Assembly: GCF_001887355.1 (NCBI RefSeq)
Contig: NZ_MPIN01000002.1
Span: 1,147,068-1,211,067, forward strand
DNA length: 64,000 bases
Source: Cystobacter ferrugineus
GTDB taxonomy: Bacteria; Myxococcota; Myxococcia; Myxococcales; Myxococcaceae
Direction of reading: 5' to 3'
In this document: positions 36,829 to 45,401 of the stretch, one piece after another
Layout of the letters: every line of letters starts with the position of its first letter
How positions within the stretch are numbered: position 1 is the stretch's first letter
Translations under genes and position numbers: made by a program
Notes under the pieces: generated by a model
The model's database searches: none
What the model was told of the DNA's origin: nothing
The model's input: the letters and a program-made list of their open reading frames with translations, nothing else

Positions 36829-36846
36829 CACGGGCCGCGCGAAGGC

Positions 36847-36921
36847 GTGTCGGGTGGGCGGCGCGGGGCGTGCCCTCCGGGGAGGGGTCTCGTCGAGGCG
36901 CTCCGGTGCGCCACCCGACAC
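36847..36921. repeat. 11-bp inverted repeat between membrane protein and EIIA-like gene
   Basis: GTGTCGGGTGG at 36847-36857 and CCACCCGACAC at 36911-36921 are perfect inverted copies 53 bases apart. They lie in the 246-bp gap after the membrane-protein gene. It could be a weak terminator stem or an operator pair for the downstream gene. Nothing else is evident in this gap. Confidence 0.4.
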
Positions 36922-37074
36922 CCGAGCCGGGGAAGCGTGCATCCTAGCGGTGGGGGGCTTGCCGATGCGCGGCTTCGTTTCGAGCATGTGCGGCGGGAGG
37001 GCGGCGGCCGCCGCGGTGCGAGGCGCGCTCTCCAGGCGTGAGCGATTCGCCGCCGCGCCGTGAGGGGGTGTGCG

Positions 37075-37581
37075 ATGCGATTCACGGAGCACCTGCCAGA
37101 AGGTGGCATCATCCCCGCGTTGTGGGCGAGGGATCGGCGCGGCGTGTTGCACGAGCTCGCCCAGACGCTCTCGACGCATGCCCACGCGCCGGTGCGCCAC
37201 ATCGAGGAACGGCTCGAGGTGCGCGAGCGCATCTGCAGCACGGCGATTGGCGAGGGAGTGGCCATACCCCACTGCCGGGTGGAGCGGTTGAAGCACACCA
37301 CGGTGTGTGTCGCCGTGCACCCGGTGGGCGTGGACTTCGGCGCCCGGGATGGGCGGCCCGTGCGGCTGCTGGTGACGATCGTGTCGCCGGAGAACGCCGC
37401 GGGCCTGCACCTGGGCCTGCTCACCCGCATCGCGGCGCTGCTCCGGGATGCCCGCCTGCGTGAGGCGGTACTGGAGACGCCCTCGGCCGGGGCCATCCGC
37501 TCGCTGTTCGTCCGGGCCGAGGACGCCTACCTGTCCTCCCAGCACGCCCGGCAGGGCTTCCACCTGCCGGCGAACCTGTAG
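37075..37581 (+). CDS. PTS EIIA-Ntr/fructose-type phosphocarrier domain protein
   Basis: A 168-residue protein with the PTS EIIA type 2 fold. The phosphorylated His 66 lies in TAIGEGVAIPHCRVERL, the family signature. VTIVSPENAAGLHLGLLTRI matches the later conserved helix. Members include PtsN, which in other proteobacteria regulates potassium uptake and stress responses instead of moving sugar. A kup gene lies 1.3 kb away, divergent. The C-terminal extension (YLSSQHARQGFHLP) is not typical. ATG 37075 is chosen as the start next to the family N-terminus. Confidence 0.85.
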   Translation: MRFTEHLPEGGIIPALWARDRRGVLHELAQTLSTHAHAPVRHIEERLEVRERICSTAIGEGVAIPHCRVERLKHTTVCVAVHPVGVDFGARDGRPVRLLVTIVSPENAAGLHLGLLTRIAALLRDARLREAVLETPSAGAIRSLFVRAEDAYLSSQHARQGFHLPANL

Positions 37582-37592
37582 CCGCCCGCTGC

Positions 37593-38006
37593 TCAGGGGG
37601 TGGCCGGGTCGAGCGGCGCCGTCACGATCTCGATGGTGGTCGAGGTCATGAGCTTGTGGATGGGGCAGCGCGCGACGGCGTCGTGGAGCTTCTGCTTCTC
37701 CTCCGGGGAGAGGGCGCCGTGGAAGGCGAGCTTCACGTTGAGCACATAGGTGCCCTGGCGCTCGCGCGAGTCGTCGCGCTCGACGACGGTCTCCACCCGC
37801 TCCAGGGCCATGCCGTACTTCTTCGCGTACCACATGGCCGTCAGGGCCTTGCACGACGCGAGCGCGGCATCGAAGTAGTCATGGGGCCCCGGGGCGGAGG
37901 CCTCGCCGCCCGGAGTGGTCGGCGTGTCGGCGTGGAAGGTGTGGGCGCCGACATGGAGGACCTGACGGAACGCGCCGCTCTGCTCGGTTTGACTCTGGAT
38001 GGCCAT
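37593..38006 (-). CDS. OsmC/Ohr-family thiol peroxidase-like protein
   Basis: A 137-residue OsmC-type protein that should reduce organic hydroperoxides. The two catalytic cysteines are present: Cys 52 in ALASCKALTAMWYA and Cys 114 in VARCPIHKLM. The strand FHADTPTTPGGEASAPGPHD precedes the first Cys, as in the OsmC subgroup. It is convergent with the EIIA-like gene, 11 bases apart. No regulatory site is evident in the 224-bp gap shared with pirin. Confidence 0.88.
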   Translation of the reverse strand: MAIQSQTEQSGAFRQVLHVGAHTFHADTPTTPGGEASAPGPHDYFDAALASCKALTAMWYAKKYGMALERVETVVERDDSRERQGTYVLNVKLAFHGALSPEEKQKLHDAVARCPIHKLMTSTTIEIVTAPLDPATP

Positions 38007-38230
38007 GGGAAGTCGTCCTTCTTGGGTGGGGTTGAGTGGCTGACCCGAGACAAACTAGCGGGGGACGGCATCGGGGATTAGCGGGAACGGTCTGGATGAA
38101 CTGTTCCATGAGTGGGACGATGCTTCCCGCCCGCGTCGGCTAGTGCCAGAGGGCTCCAAGCGCCAGGATGTGTCCATCGAACAGCGGGGAGCACGCCGCT
38201 CGCGAGTCCGAGGACTCCAGGGAGCCGTCC

Positions 38231-39160
38231 ATGAACAGCCAAGACACGATGGAACTCAAGTCGCACCCCGAGCTGGAGACGCTGATCGTCGCCCCGACGA
38301 AGGACCTGGGGGATGGCTTCGAGGTGCGGCGGGCGCTGCCCTCGGCGAGGCGCCGGATGGTGGGCCCCTTCATCTTCCTGGACCAGATGGGGCCGGCGCT
38401 GTTCGAGCCGGGCAAGGGGCTGGACGTGCGGCCGCACCCGCACATCGGCCTGGCCACGGTGACCTATCTCTTCGAGGGCTCCATCCTGCACCGGGACAGC
38501 CTGGGCATGGTGCAGCCCATCCAAGCGGGAGCGGTGAACTGGATGACGGCGGGCCGCGGCATCGTGCACTCCGAGCGCACGGCGCCCCAGACGCGCGCGG
38601 CGGGCGGGAAGCTCTTCGGGCTCCAGGCGTGGGTGGCGCTGCCCAAGGCGCATGAGGAGACGGCGCCCTCCTTCGTGCACCACCCCGCCGAGACGATGCC
38701 CTTCCTCGAGGGCGAGGGCGTGCGCATGCACCTGCTGGCGGGCTCCATGCATGGCAAGCGCTCGCCGGTGAAGACCTTCTCGGACATGTTCTACGCGGAC
38801 GTGGCGCTGGAGAAGGGGGCGCGCTTCGTCATCCCGGCCGAGCACGAGGAGCGGGGGCTCTACCTCGCCGAGGGCTCGGTGGAGGTGGATGGCACCGAAT
38901 TCGGCGTGGGCGAGCTGCTCGTGCTGCGTCCGGGCAGCGAGTTCGTCGTCCGGGCCACCCGCGCGACGCGCCTGGCGGTGCTCGGGGGCGAGCCGATGGA
39001 CGGTCCGCGCTACATCTTCTGGAACTTCGTCTCCAGCTCGAAGGAGCGGCTGGAGCAGGCCAAGGCGGACTGGCGCGAGCGCCGCTTCGCCGCCGTGCCC
39101 GAGGAGACGGAGTTCATCCCGCTGCCCGCGGAGCCGCCCGCGCCCGTGCGCTATCCGTGA
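38231..39160 (+). CDS. Pirin-family protein
   Basis: A 309-residue cupin-fold protein. The first cupin has [25 protein letters not shown] and [12 protein letters not shown], where His and Glu residues bind a metal, typically iron. The second, degenerate cupin includes [14 protein letters not shown] and [15 protein letters not shown]. Bacterial pirins can act as quercetinases or as redox-sensing regulators; the sequence does not decide. AGGGAG precedes ATG 38231, which I prefer to the earlier in-frame ATG at 38168. Confidence 0.9.
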   Translation: MNSQDTMELKSHPELETLIVAPTKDLGDGFEVRRALPSARRRMVGPFIFLDQMGPALFEPGKGLDVRPHPHIGLATVTYLFEGSILHRDSLGMVQPIQAGAVNWMTAGRGIVHSERTAPQTRAAGGKLFGLQAWVALPKAHEETAPSFVHHPAETMPFLEGEGVRMHLLAGSMHGKRSPVKTFSDMFYADVALEKGARFVIPAEHEERGLYLAEGSVEVDGTEFGVGELLVLRPGSEFVVRATRATRLAVLGGEPMDGPRYIFWNFVSSSKERLEQAKADWRERRFAAVPEETEFIPLPAEPPAPVRYP

Positions 39161-39176
39161 GTGTTCCATCAGGTGC

Positions 39177-39196
39177 CTTTTCGATTTCTCGAAAAG
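39177..39196 (+). terminator. AT-rich hairpin after the pirin gene
   Basis: CTTTTCGA (39177-39184) and TCGAAAAG (39189-39196) form a perfect 8-bp stem with a TTTC loop, 17 bases after the pirin stop. It stands out in a GC-rich genome. It could end the pirin transcript. Confidence 0.45.
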
Positions 39197-39224
39197 AAAG
39201 AGGAGCACGCTTGTTGTCCGGCTG

Positions 39225-39247
39225 TTCACGGACAGAAAAGACATTCA
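39225..39247 (+). promoter_or_regulatory. Shared upstream element, copy 1 (TTCACGGA-N3-AAAAGACATTCA)
   Basis: The element lies 96 bases upstream of a small lipoprotein gene. The same two blocks, with a 4-base gap, occur at 44493-44516 on the minus strand upstream of another small lipoprotein. It sits in an unusually AT-rich stretch and partly in a dyad TGTCCG...CGGACA (39215-39234). I read it as a binding site or promoter shared by the two genes. Confidence 0.5.
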
Positions 39248-39343
39248 TCGCGCGGCCGTTGGAATAAAAACCAACAGTCCGGTAATTCTGGTAACCGTGG
39301 GTAGGCTTGGATTCCCGAGCCCACAACGAGAGGAATGCGACGA

Positions 39344-39781
39344 ATGCGAAGGAATGGACTGCTCATCGGGATGCTGTCGGGACTTGCGCTCACCGCCTGT
39401 GGGATGTCGGCGGAAGAGGTGGCCGGTACGGAGGAGACCTCCGAGTCCCAGCGTGAGCTCGCCAGGTACCCGACGAAGTGGACGCTCACGAACGGCACGA
39501 CGCAGGCGCTCACGTTCAGCTGTACCTGCCCCACCCCTTATGGACTCCCCTTCGCCGTCAACATGACCACCACGACGGTTGGCGCGGGGCAGTCCACGGT
39601 CCTTGCGTGGTCGAGCTTCTTCAATGACGGTCTGGGATTGAACGCCTGTACGGGTGGTGGCTGGAGTTGCCGCACGACCACCGCGGGGGGCTCCGTCTAC
39701 GCCACCGCGACCTTCCCCACCTCCTGGGGCCAGCACCTCACGCTGACTGCCCAGCCGGGTGGTCAGCTCGTCAAGCAGTAG
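39344..39781 (+). CDS. Small secreted lipoprotein of unknown function
   Basis: A 145-residue lipoprotein. The signal peptide ends in lipobox LTAC. The mature part is Thr/Ser/Gly-rich with four Cys residues (LTFSCTCPTPYG, LNACTGGGWSC) and beta-rich sequence throughout. I do not recognise a family. GAGAGG at 39328-39333 sits about 10 bases before ATG 39344 and only one base before the in-frame ATG at 39335, so 39344 is the likely start. It shares an upstream element with the Cys-rich lipoprotein at 44006-44428. Confidence 0.7.
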   Translation: MRRNGLLIGMLSGLALTACGMSAEEVAGTEETSESQRELARYPTKWTLTNGTTQALTFSCTCPTPYGLPFAVNMTTTTVGAGQSTVLAWSSFFNDGLGLNACTGGGWSCRTTTAGGSVYATATFPTSWGQHLTLTAQPGGQLVKQ

Positions 39782-39793
39782 TGCTTCCGGCCA

Positions 39794-39817
39794 CCCCGGG
39801 CACGCCAGAGCCCGGGG
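39794..39817. terminator. GC-rich hairpin between convergent genes
   Basis: CCCCGGGC (39794-39801) and GCCCGGGG (39810-39817) form a perfect 8-bp stem with an 8-base loop. It lies 13 bases after the lipoprotein stop and 48 bases before the end of the convergent ADP-ribosylglycohydrolase gene. It probably serves both. Confidence 0.55.
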
Positions 39818-39865
39818 CGGCGAGGCGGCGGGGTCGGCTCGCGCGGCCTCGTCGCCGGTTCCTCC

Positions 39866-40927
39866 TCAATAGGGCGGCAGCAGCCGCCGGAACCCATGCC
39901 CCAGCACGAGGCCGAGCACGAGCAGGTTGCGCGGCAGGAGCGCTGGCCAGAAGAGGGGCAGGGCACCCGGCGCCGCGAGTGCTTCCGGCCCCGAGAACCG
40001 GGTCGCGAGCCGCTCCCCGAGCCGTCGCAGCCACCCCACCGAACGGGGCCACTCGGCGAGGCCCTCGAGCCACCGGGGAGGAATGGCCCCCGCGCCCGTG
40101 GTCGCGCCCGCCAGCGCTCCGACGATGGCGCCCGTGGTGTCGCTGTCGCCGCCGAGCAGGATGACCTCCTCCACCGCCCGCTGGAAGTCCGTGCCGTGCC
40201 GCAACCAGGCGTAGAGCACCACCGGCACGGTGTGCATCACGTAGCCGCTCACCCCCTCGGCGAGCCCCAGCTCCGCGGCGAACTCCGGCACGCTCGCGCC
40301 CCGCTCCCAGGCCGCGCGCAGCCGGGCGAGGGCCTCGCGCAACGAGGGCTCGTCGATGCGGGCCGCCCACTCGCGCATCATCTCCTCCGCGTCCACGCCA
40401 CCCCGCCGGGCGCCATGGGCCGCCGCCAGCGCGACGGCCAGCGCGCCCTGCTCGGCGCGGGCATCCCGGTGGGTCATCCGGCTCGAGGCCCGGACGAAGG
40501 CCTCCAGCCGCTCCGGGTGCTCGGCGAGACACACGCCCAGCAGCGGCGCGCGCATGGCTGGACCATTGCCCGCGGACACTACCCCGCTGCGGCCGGGTGG
40601 GAAGCCGAGCCATAGCTTCACCGTGGCGCGCAGCGTGGCCCAGCCAATCCCCGCGGGCAGGCCCAGCAGCCAGCCCCGCAGCCGCCAGGCGAGGTTCCGG
40701 GCGAAGTGCTCGGGGGAGTCCGGCGCGGCGAGCAGGGTCTGCGCCACCATGCAGGCGTGTTCCGTGTCGTCGCTGCCCACGCCCCGGCCGAGGAAGAAGC
40801 GGTGGTGCAGCGGCGCTCCGCCGAACATGCGCAGCGCTCGCCTCCGGGACAGTCCCTCGCGCGGCAGCCCGAGCGCGTCTCCCACCACCGTCCCCAGGAG
40901 CGCTCCCAGGATGGCGTCCTGCTTCAT
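39866..40927 (-). CDS. ADP-ribosylglycohydrolase (DraG/ARH-like)
   Basis: A 353-residue all-helical hydrolase that removes ADP-ribose from proteins or other molecules. The start GALLGTVVGDALGLPREGL and GSDDTEHACM (51-60) form the first half of the dinuclear Mg site. The second, GGDSDTTGAI, is at 259-268. The spacing fits the family. It has no signal peptide, so it is cytoplasmic. No ADP-ribosyltransferase partner is visible nearby, so the substrate is unknown. Confidence 0.92.
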   Translation of the reverse strand: MKQDAILGALLGTVVGDALGLPREGLSRRRALRMFGGAPLHHRFFLGRGVGSDDTEHACMVAQTLLAAPDSPEHFARNLAWRLRGWLLGLPAGIGWATLRATVKLWLGFPPGRSGVVSAGNGPAMRAPLLGVCLAEHPERLEAFVRASSRMTHRDARAEQGALAVALAAAHGARRGGVDAEEMMREWAARIDEPSLREALARLRAAWERGASVPEFAAELGLAEGVSGYVMHTVPVVLYAWLRHGTDFQRAVEEVILLGGDSDTTGAIVGALAGATTGAGAIPPRWLEGLAEWPRSVGWLRRLGERLATRFSGPEALAAPGALPLFWPALLPRNLLVLGLVLGHGFRRLLPPY

Positions 40928-40990
40928 GTGTCGTGCCTCCCTCTGGTTCGACGCGCGCCCGGACGAGCGGGTCCGGGCGCGCGCGGGGTG

Positions 40991-43705
40991 CTACGGGCTC
41001 ACGGTGAGGGCCATGAGAGCCAGGGACCACAGTTCCCGGCCGTACACCCCGTCATCGGCGACGAAGAAGAGGTTCGGCCCCGAGAGGGTGAGTTGCTTCG
41101 GGGAGGCGCCGAGGTAGCCGCCCGCCAGATCGAGGAGTTGCCGCGTGCCCTCGGAGGTGCCGTCGGACAGCCACAGCTCCATGCCGCCCAGGCCGTTCGA
41201 GGCCGAGAACACGAAGGCGCCTTGCGTGCCGACGGGGACGAACGCCGTGGTCCCGACGCTACTGCTGTCCGGGCCGGGCATGATGTCTCGGACGAGCACC
41301 GTGCCCTCGGCCGTGCCGTCGCTCTTCCACAGCTCCTGCCCATGCACGCCGTCATTGGCCGCGAAGTAGAGGCTGCCGCCGATGGCGTACAGCGGCAAGC
41401 GGCCATCACCGGTGTTGGACAAGTAGAAGGCGGACTTTGAACCCGGAGCGATGTCGGCGACCCGCACCGTGCCCTCGGCGGTGCCATCGCTCTTCCACAG
41501 CTCGGAGCCGTACAGGCCATCGTTGGCGAAGAAGAACAGGGTGTCCTCCACCACCGTCAGACCCGCGGGGTTGCTGCCCTCCGCGCCGGGGCGGAGGTCC
41601 TTGACGAGGACGGTGCCCTCGGCGGTGCCATCGCTCTTCCACAGCTCGCTCCCCAGCCCCCCACCCGCGGCGCTGAAGAACAGGGTGCCGTGGAAGTTCG
41701 CGGCGTGGGAGGGCGCGCTGCCCAGGGCGCCGGGGTGGAGGTCCTTGACGAGGACGGTGCCCTCGGCGGTGCCATCGCTCTTCCACAGCTCGCCACCGTG
41801 GATGCCGTCGTCGCCTTGGAAGAAGAGGGTGTTGCCCACGGAGTCCAGGAAGCCATGGACGCCACTGAACTGGCCGGGGCGGATGTCCTTGACGAGGACG
41901 GTACCGGCGACGGTGCCATCGCTCTTCCACAGCTCACTGCCCCGGGCGTATTCGAAGTGGCTGAAGAAGAGGGTCGAGCCCACGCCCCTCATGCTCCCGG
42001 CGCCCAGCCCACTGCTTTGCTGGAGGGCGAGGAGCTGGCGCGTGCCGGGTCCGGTACCATCCGATCTCCAGAGCTGGTAGTCGCTTCGCCCGTACCGCGA
42101 GAAGCTGAAGAACACCGCGTTCCCAGCGGGGACGATGTCGTACGGACGTTCGAGGCCGCACGGGCCGGTGGTCATCACGGGCTGCGTGCCCGCGGGGGTG
42201 CCATCGCTCTTCCACAGCTCGCGGATGCTGCCGAATTCGCAGGCGGAGAAGAACAGGGTCCCCTCCACATCCACGAGGGACGAGGGGTTGGAGGAGTTGG
42301 CGGGCTGGAGGTCGCGCAGTTGCCGGGTCCCCGCCTGCGTCCCATCCGTCACCCACGGCTCCTCCGTGCTCGAGTTCACGAAGGTGAACACGACGCGCCC
42401 GCCCACGCTCACGTAGCCGCGGGGCTGCCCGTTCAGTTCCACGAGCCGGGTGGTGCCCGCCGGGGTGCCGTCGCTCGCCCAGAGCGCCCAGCCGTTGTAC
42501 GTGGCCGGGAAGATCACGCGGTGGCCGAGGACGGTATACGCCTGGTAGCCCTCGACGGGGCCGTCCTCATGGGGCACGACCTGCCCCAGCGGCAAGGTGC
42601 CCTCGGTGGTGCCATCGCTCCTCCAGAGCTGCCGGGAGCCATCCGTTCCGCTCGCGGCGAAGAGCAGGGTGTCCCCCAGGGCCATGAAGGCCGAGGGATT
42701 GGAGCCGCTCGCTCCGGCCGCCAGGTTCCCCACCATCTCCGTGCCCTCGGGCGTGCCGTCGCTCCTCCACAGCTCGCGGCCATGGAGGCCATCGTTCGCG
42801 GCGAAGAACAGCGTCTCACCGACGCCGGTGAGCGAGCTGAAGTGGTAGGTGTTCGGGTTCGTCAGGGGGACGGTGCCGGCGGCGGTGCCATCGCTCCGCC
42901 ACAGGGCGGTGCCCAGGACGGGGTCGAAGGAGGGATCGAAGGCGGCGAAGAACAGCTTGCCTCCCGCGACGACAGGGGGGGACTGCGGTTTCGGGACCCG
43001 CGCGACCTGGACGGTGCCGACGGTGGTGCCATCGCTCTTCCACAGCGTGGAGCCGTTCATGCCCGAGGTGATGAGGAACAGCGTGCCCTCCACGCAGGAG
43101 ATGGATTCCGGGGGGCCACCTTCGAGGGGCAAGGCCGCGACCTGGACGGTGCCCGCGGAGGTGCCATCGCTCTTCCACAGCGTGGGCTGGGTGCCATTGT
43201 CCGTCGCGGCGAAGTACAGGGCTCCGTTGCACGGCGTGAACTCGAACAGCCTGCTGGAGGTGAAGTGCTTGATGGCGACGGTGCCCGTGGGGGTGCCATC
43301 GCTCTTCCACAGTGCGGTGGTCGCGTTCAGGAACGCGGTCTCGCCCAGGGTGACGAGCTCCTCGATGGGCGCGCCGTCCGGGCCGGGAATGAAGTCCCGG
43401 ACGAGCGTGGTGCCCGCCTCCGTGCCGTCCGTCTTCCACAGCTCGTAGCCCGTGTTCTCCGTGGCGGCGATGAAGAACGACGTGGTGCCCGTGGAGACGA
43501 ACTTCCGAGGATAGGAGTTGCCCCCGTTCGTGGTGGTCTCGTTGATGTCCTTCACCAGCCAGGGCGCGGCTGCGAGGGGCTGGGCTCGCGTCGGCGTCTG
43601 GGCTTGCTCCGGCGCGGACTGTTCCGGTGCCGGGCTGGCGCAGCCGAGGAGGAGCGAGAGCCACAGGGTTCTACTGAAAGGGATTTGTTTGATGGGAATG
43701 TTCAT
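40991..43705 (-). CDS. ELWxxDGT repeat lipoprotein
   Basis: About 904 residues from ATG 43705. The signal peptide (FSRTLWLSLLLGCASP) has lipobox LLGC. After a short Pro/Gln linker the whole protein is a chain of roughly eighteen ELWKSDGTxEGTVLVKD-type units, expected to form beta-propeller blades. The C-terminus ends in the repeat and has no HYR domains and no MYXO-CTERM tail, unlike the larger relative at 22038-26141. Several central repeats are almost identical at the DNA level, so slippage or recombination could change the count. The function is unknown. Confidence 0.87.
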   Translation of the reverse strand: MNIPIKQIPFSRTLWLSLLLGCASPAPEQSAPEQAQTPTRAQPLAAAPWLVKDINETTTNGGNSYPRKFVSTGTTSFFIAATENTGYELWKTDGTEAGTTLVRDFIPGPDGAPIEELVTLGETAFLNATTALWKSDGTPTGTVAIKHFTSSRLFEFTPCNGALYFAATDNGTQPTLWKSDGTSAGTVQVAALPLEGGPPESISCVEGTLFLITSGMNGSTLWKSDGTTVGTVQVARVPKPQSPPVVAGGKLFFAAFDPSFDPVLGTALWRSDGTAAGTVPLTNPNTYHFSSLTGVGETLFFAANDGLHGRELWRSDGTPEGTEMVGNLAAGASGSNPSAFMALGDTLLFAASGTDGSRQLWRSDGTTEGTLPLGQVVPHEDGPVEGYQAYTVLGHRVIFPATYNGWALWASDGTPAGTTRLVELNGQPRGYVSVGGRVVFTFVNSSTEEPWVTDGTQAGTRQLRDLQPANSSNPSSLVDVEGTLFFSACEFGSIRELWKSDGTPAGTQPVMTTGPCGLERPYDIVPAGNAVFFSFSRYGRSDYQLWRSDGTGPGTRQLLALQQSSGLGAGSMRGVGSTLFFSHFEYARGSELWKSDGTVAGTVLVKDIRPGQFSGVHGFLDSVGNTLFFQGDDGIHGGELWKSDGTAEGTVLVKDLHPGALGSAPSHAANFHGTLFFSAAGGGLGSELWKSDGTAEGTVLVKDLRPGAEGSNPAGLTVVEDTLFFFANDGLYGSELWKSDGTAEGTVRVADIAPGSKSAFYLSNTGDGRLPLYAIGGSLYFAANDGVHGQELWKSDGTAEGTVLVRDIMPGPDSSSVGTTAFVPVGTQGAFVFSASNGLGGMELWLSDGTSEGTRQLLDLAGGYLGASPKQLTLSGPNLFFVADDGVYGRELWSLALMALTVSP

Positions 43706-44005
43706 GAGGTGCGTGGGGTGTAATGGAGAGCGGCCTTGTGCAAGGACCGTTCTCGCCACGCGCCGACGTCCTCTCGCCTCGTCTTCTGACATCCTCTCTC
43801 GGGGAGGCGCCGCCCAATAATGACACAATGTCCGAGCCGCTCGGCTTCTCACCCGGACAACCTGTCATCCGGGGCTCGGCGGCCCCCCTCCCCCGGGCCC
43901 CGATGCATGGACGCCCGGGGGAGGGGGGCCGCACGAGGCCCTGGCGGCGCTCCCGGGCGCCTTCGAGCGGGTGGGATGGTCCCAACCTGCGCGGCTCCCC
44001 GCGGG

Positions 44006-44428
44006 CTAGATGCAGCCGCTGCTGGTGTAGCTCTTGCCGTACGGGCAGCAGTAGATGGCGGTCGTGTTGCTCGGGTTCTGGACGCAGACGTTGGAACCCG
44101 AGACGTAGTTCCAGCCGCAGTACAGGCCGGTCCCGCAGGGCGGCACGCACGAGCCATTGATGAGCCCATAGCCGCTCGGGCAGCAGTAGATGGTCGGCCC
44201 GCCCGTGTACTGCTGACACCCCGTGGCGCCATTCGCGGCGCTCGCGGAACAGTAGAGGCCGGTGCCACACAGCGCCATCGCCGACACGCGGCCCTCCTCC
44301 TGTCCTCCCTTGCCCGCCACCTCGTTGTTCGTCGTCTGCGTGTCCGTCGTGAGGATCTCCTCGGACGGCTGACCACAACCCATTGCCAGCAACGCGACCG
44401 CAAAAGCAGACAAGAGCGACCTGGTCAT
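44006..44428 (-). CDS. Small Cys-rich lipoprotein with two repeats
   Basis: A 140-residue lipoprotein with lipobox LAMGC. The mature part has two similar Cys-rich units: CGTGLYCSA...TIYCCPSGYG and CGTGLYCGW...AIYCCPYGKS. The eight or more Cys suggest disulphide-bonded knots outside the cytoplasm. I do not recognise the family. The start ATG 44428 is behind AAAGGTAATGAG. It is followed downstream by the ELWxxDGT lipoprotein. It shares an upstream element with 39344-39781. Confidence 0.75.
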   Translation of the reverse strand: MTRSLLSAFAVALLAMGCGQPSEEILTTDTQTTNNEVAGKGGQEEGRVSAMALCGTGLYCSASAANGATGCQQYTGGPTIYCCPSGYGLINGSCVPPCGTGLYCGWNYVSGSNVCVQNPSNTTAIYCCPYGKSYTSSGCI

Positions 44429-44492
44429 CTCATTACCTTTCGTCAGGGCCGGAGTCCGGCCGTGGAGAGTCTAAGACAAATTTTCCTTTTAG

Positions 44493-44516
44493 TGAATGTC
44501 TTTTCACTTCCGTGAA
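44493..44516 (-). promoter_or_regulatory. Shared upstream element, copy 2 (TTCACGGA-N4-AAAAGACATTCA)
   Basis: On the minus strand this lies 64 bases upstream of the Cys-rich lipoprotein start. It matches 39225-39247 in both blocks. Here the first block is part of a dyad TTCACGGAAGTGAA. The surrounding 200 bp between this gene and rnhA is AT-rich for this genome and holds no gene. Confidence 0.5.
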
Positions 44517-44630
44517 GTATGTGTTCAAAGCGGTGAGTGGCGTGGGAGGGTGTCTCGCTTCACCACGCCCCACGAGTTCCGGTGGTTCGTCGTCCTGGCG
44601 GTGGGAGGCGGGGCCGAATAGGGTGCCGGT

Positions 44631-45395
44631 ATGGAGAGCCGTCCCACCCTGGTCTTCGCTGATGGTGCATGTTCCGGCAACCCCGGCCCGGGCGGCTGGG
44701 GGACCATCATCGTCACGCCCGCGGGCGAGGTGACGGAGCTGGGGGGCCACGAGCCGGAGACCACCAACAACCGCATGGAGCTCACGGCGGTGGGCAAGGC
44801 GCTGCGCCACCTGGAGCGCACGCCGGGGCCACTGCTCATCCACACCGACTCCACCTACGTGATTCAGGGCATCACCCGCTGGGCGTTCGGGTGGAGCCGG
44901 CGCGGGTGGAAGACGGCCGAGGGCGGCGAGGTGGCCAATGCCCTCTACTGGAAGCGCTTGATGGCGCTCCTGGCCGAGCGCAAGCAGTCCTTCCCCCCCG
45001 AGGCCGCCGCCGTGGAGTGGCGCTACGTGCGAGGACACGCGGGCGTGCCGGGCAACGAGCGGGTGGATGAGATCGCCGTCGCCTTCTCCAAGGGCCGGAG
45101 CGTGCGGCTCTACGTGGGCCCGTTGTCGGGCTACGGCGTGGACGTGTTCCAGGTGCCCGAGGACACCTCCCTGCCCGAGGAGAAGCCCCGGCAGCGCGAG
45201 GGCTCGGCCAAGGCGTACTCGTACCTGAGCGAGGTGGGCCGCAGCGTGAAGCGGCACGCGACCTGGGCCGCGTGTGAGCGCCGGGTGAAGGGCGTGCCGG
45301 GGGCGCGCTTCAAGAAGACGCGCAGCGCGCAGGACGAGGCGAAGGTGCTCGAGGAGTGGGGCTTCACGCCAAAGGACGTCCAGTCGGAGGACTGA
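44631..45395 (+). CDS. rnhA: Ribonuclease HI with C-terminal viroplasmin-like domain
   Basis: A 254-residue RNase HI that cuts RNA in RNA-DNA hybrids. The catalytic residues are visible: Asp 11 (VFADGACSGNPGPGGWG), Glu 50 (NNRMELTAV), Asp 73 (LIHTDSTYVI), His 136 and Asp 146 (RGHAGVPGNERVDEIA). After a linker, residues ~190-245 (SYLSEVGRSVKRHATWAACE, GARFKKTRSAQDEAKVL) look like the viroplasmin/hybrid-binding domain found at the N-terminus of eukaryotic RNase H1. Here it is C-terminal. The extra domain likely strengthens hybrid binding. Confidence 0.92.
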   Translation: MESRPTLVFADGACSGNPGPGGWGTIIVTPAGEVTELGGHEPETTNNRMELTAVGKALRHLERTPGPLLIHTDSTYVIQGITRWAFGWSRRGWKTAEGGEVANALYWKRLMALLAERKQSFPPEAAAVEWRYVRGHAGVPGNERVDEIAVAFSKGRSVRLYVGPLSGYGVDVFQVPEDTSLPEEKPRQREGSAKAYSYLSEVGRSVKRHATWAACERRVKGVPGARFKKTRSAQDEAKVLEEWGFTPKDVQSED

Positions 45396-45401
45396 GCACG
45401 C

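Noticed and set aside
40991-43705. Tandem DNA repeats in the ELWxxDGT gene considered as a CRISPR-like array
   Set aside because: The repeats are in frame, vary by codon and encode the protein repeat. There are no spacers of constant length.
41690-43723. 677-residue plus-strand frame antisense to the ELWxxDGT lipoprotein
   Set aside because: Same reason: the minus strand holds the recognisable repeat protein and lipobox.
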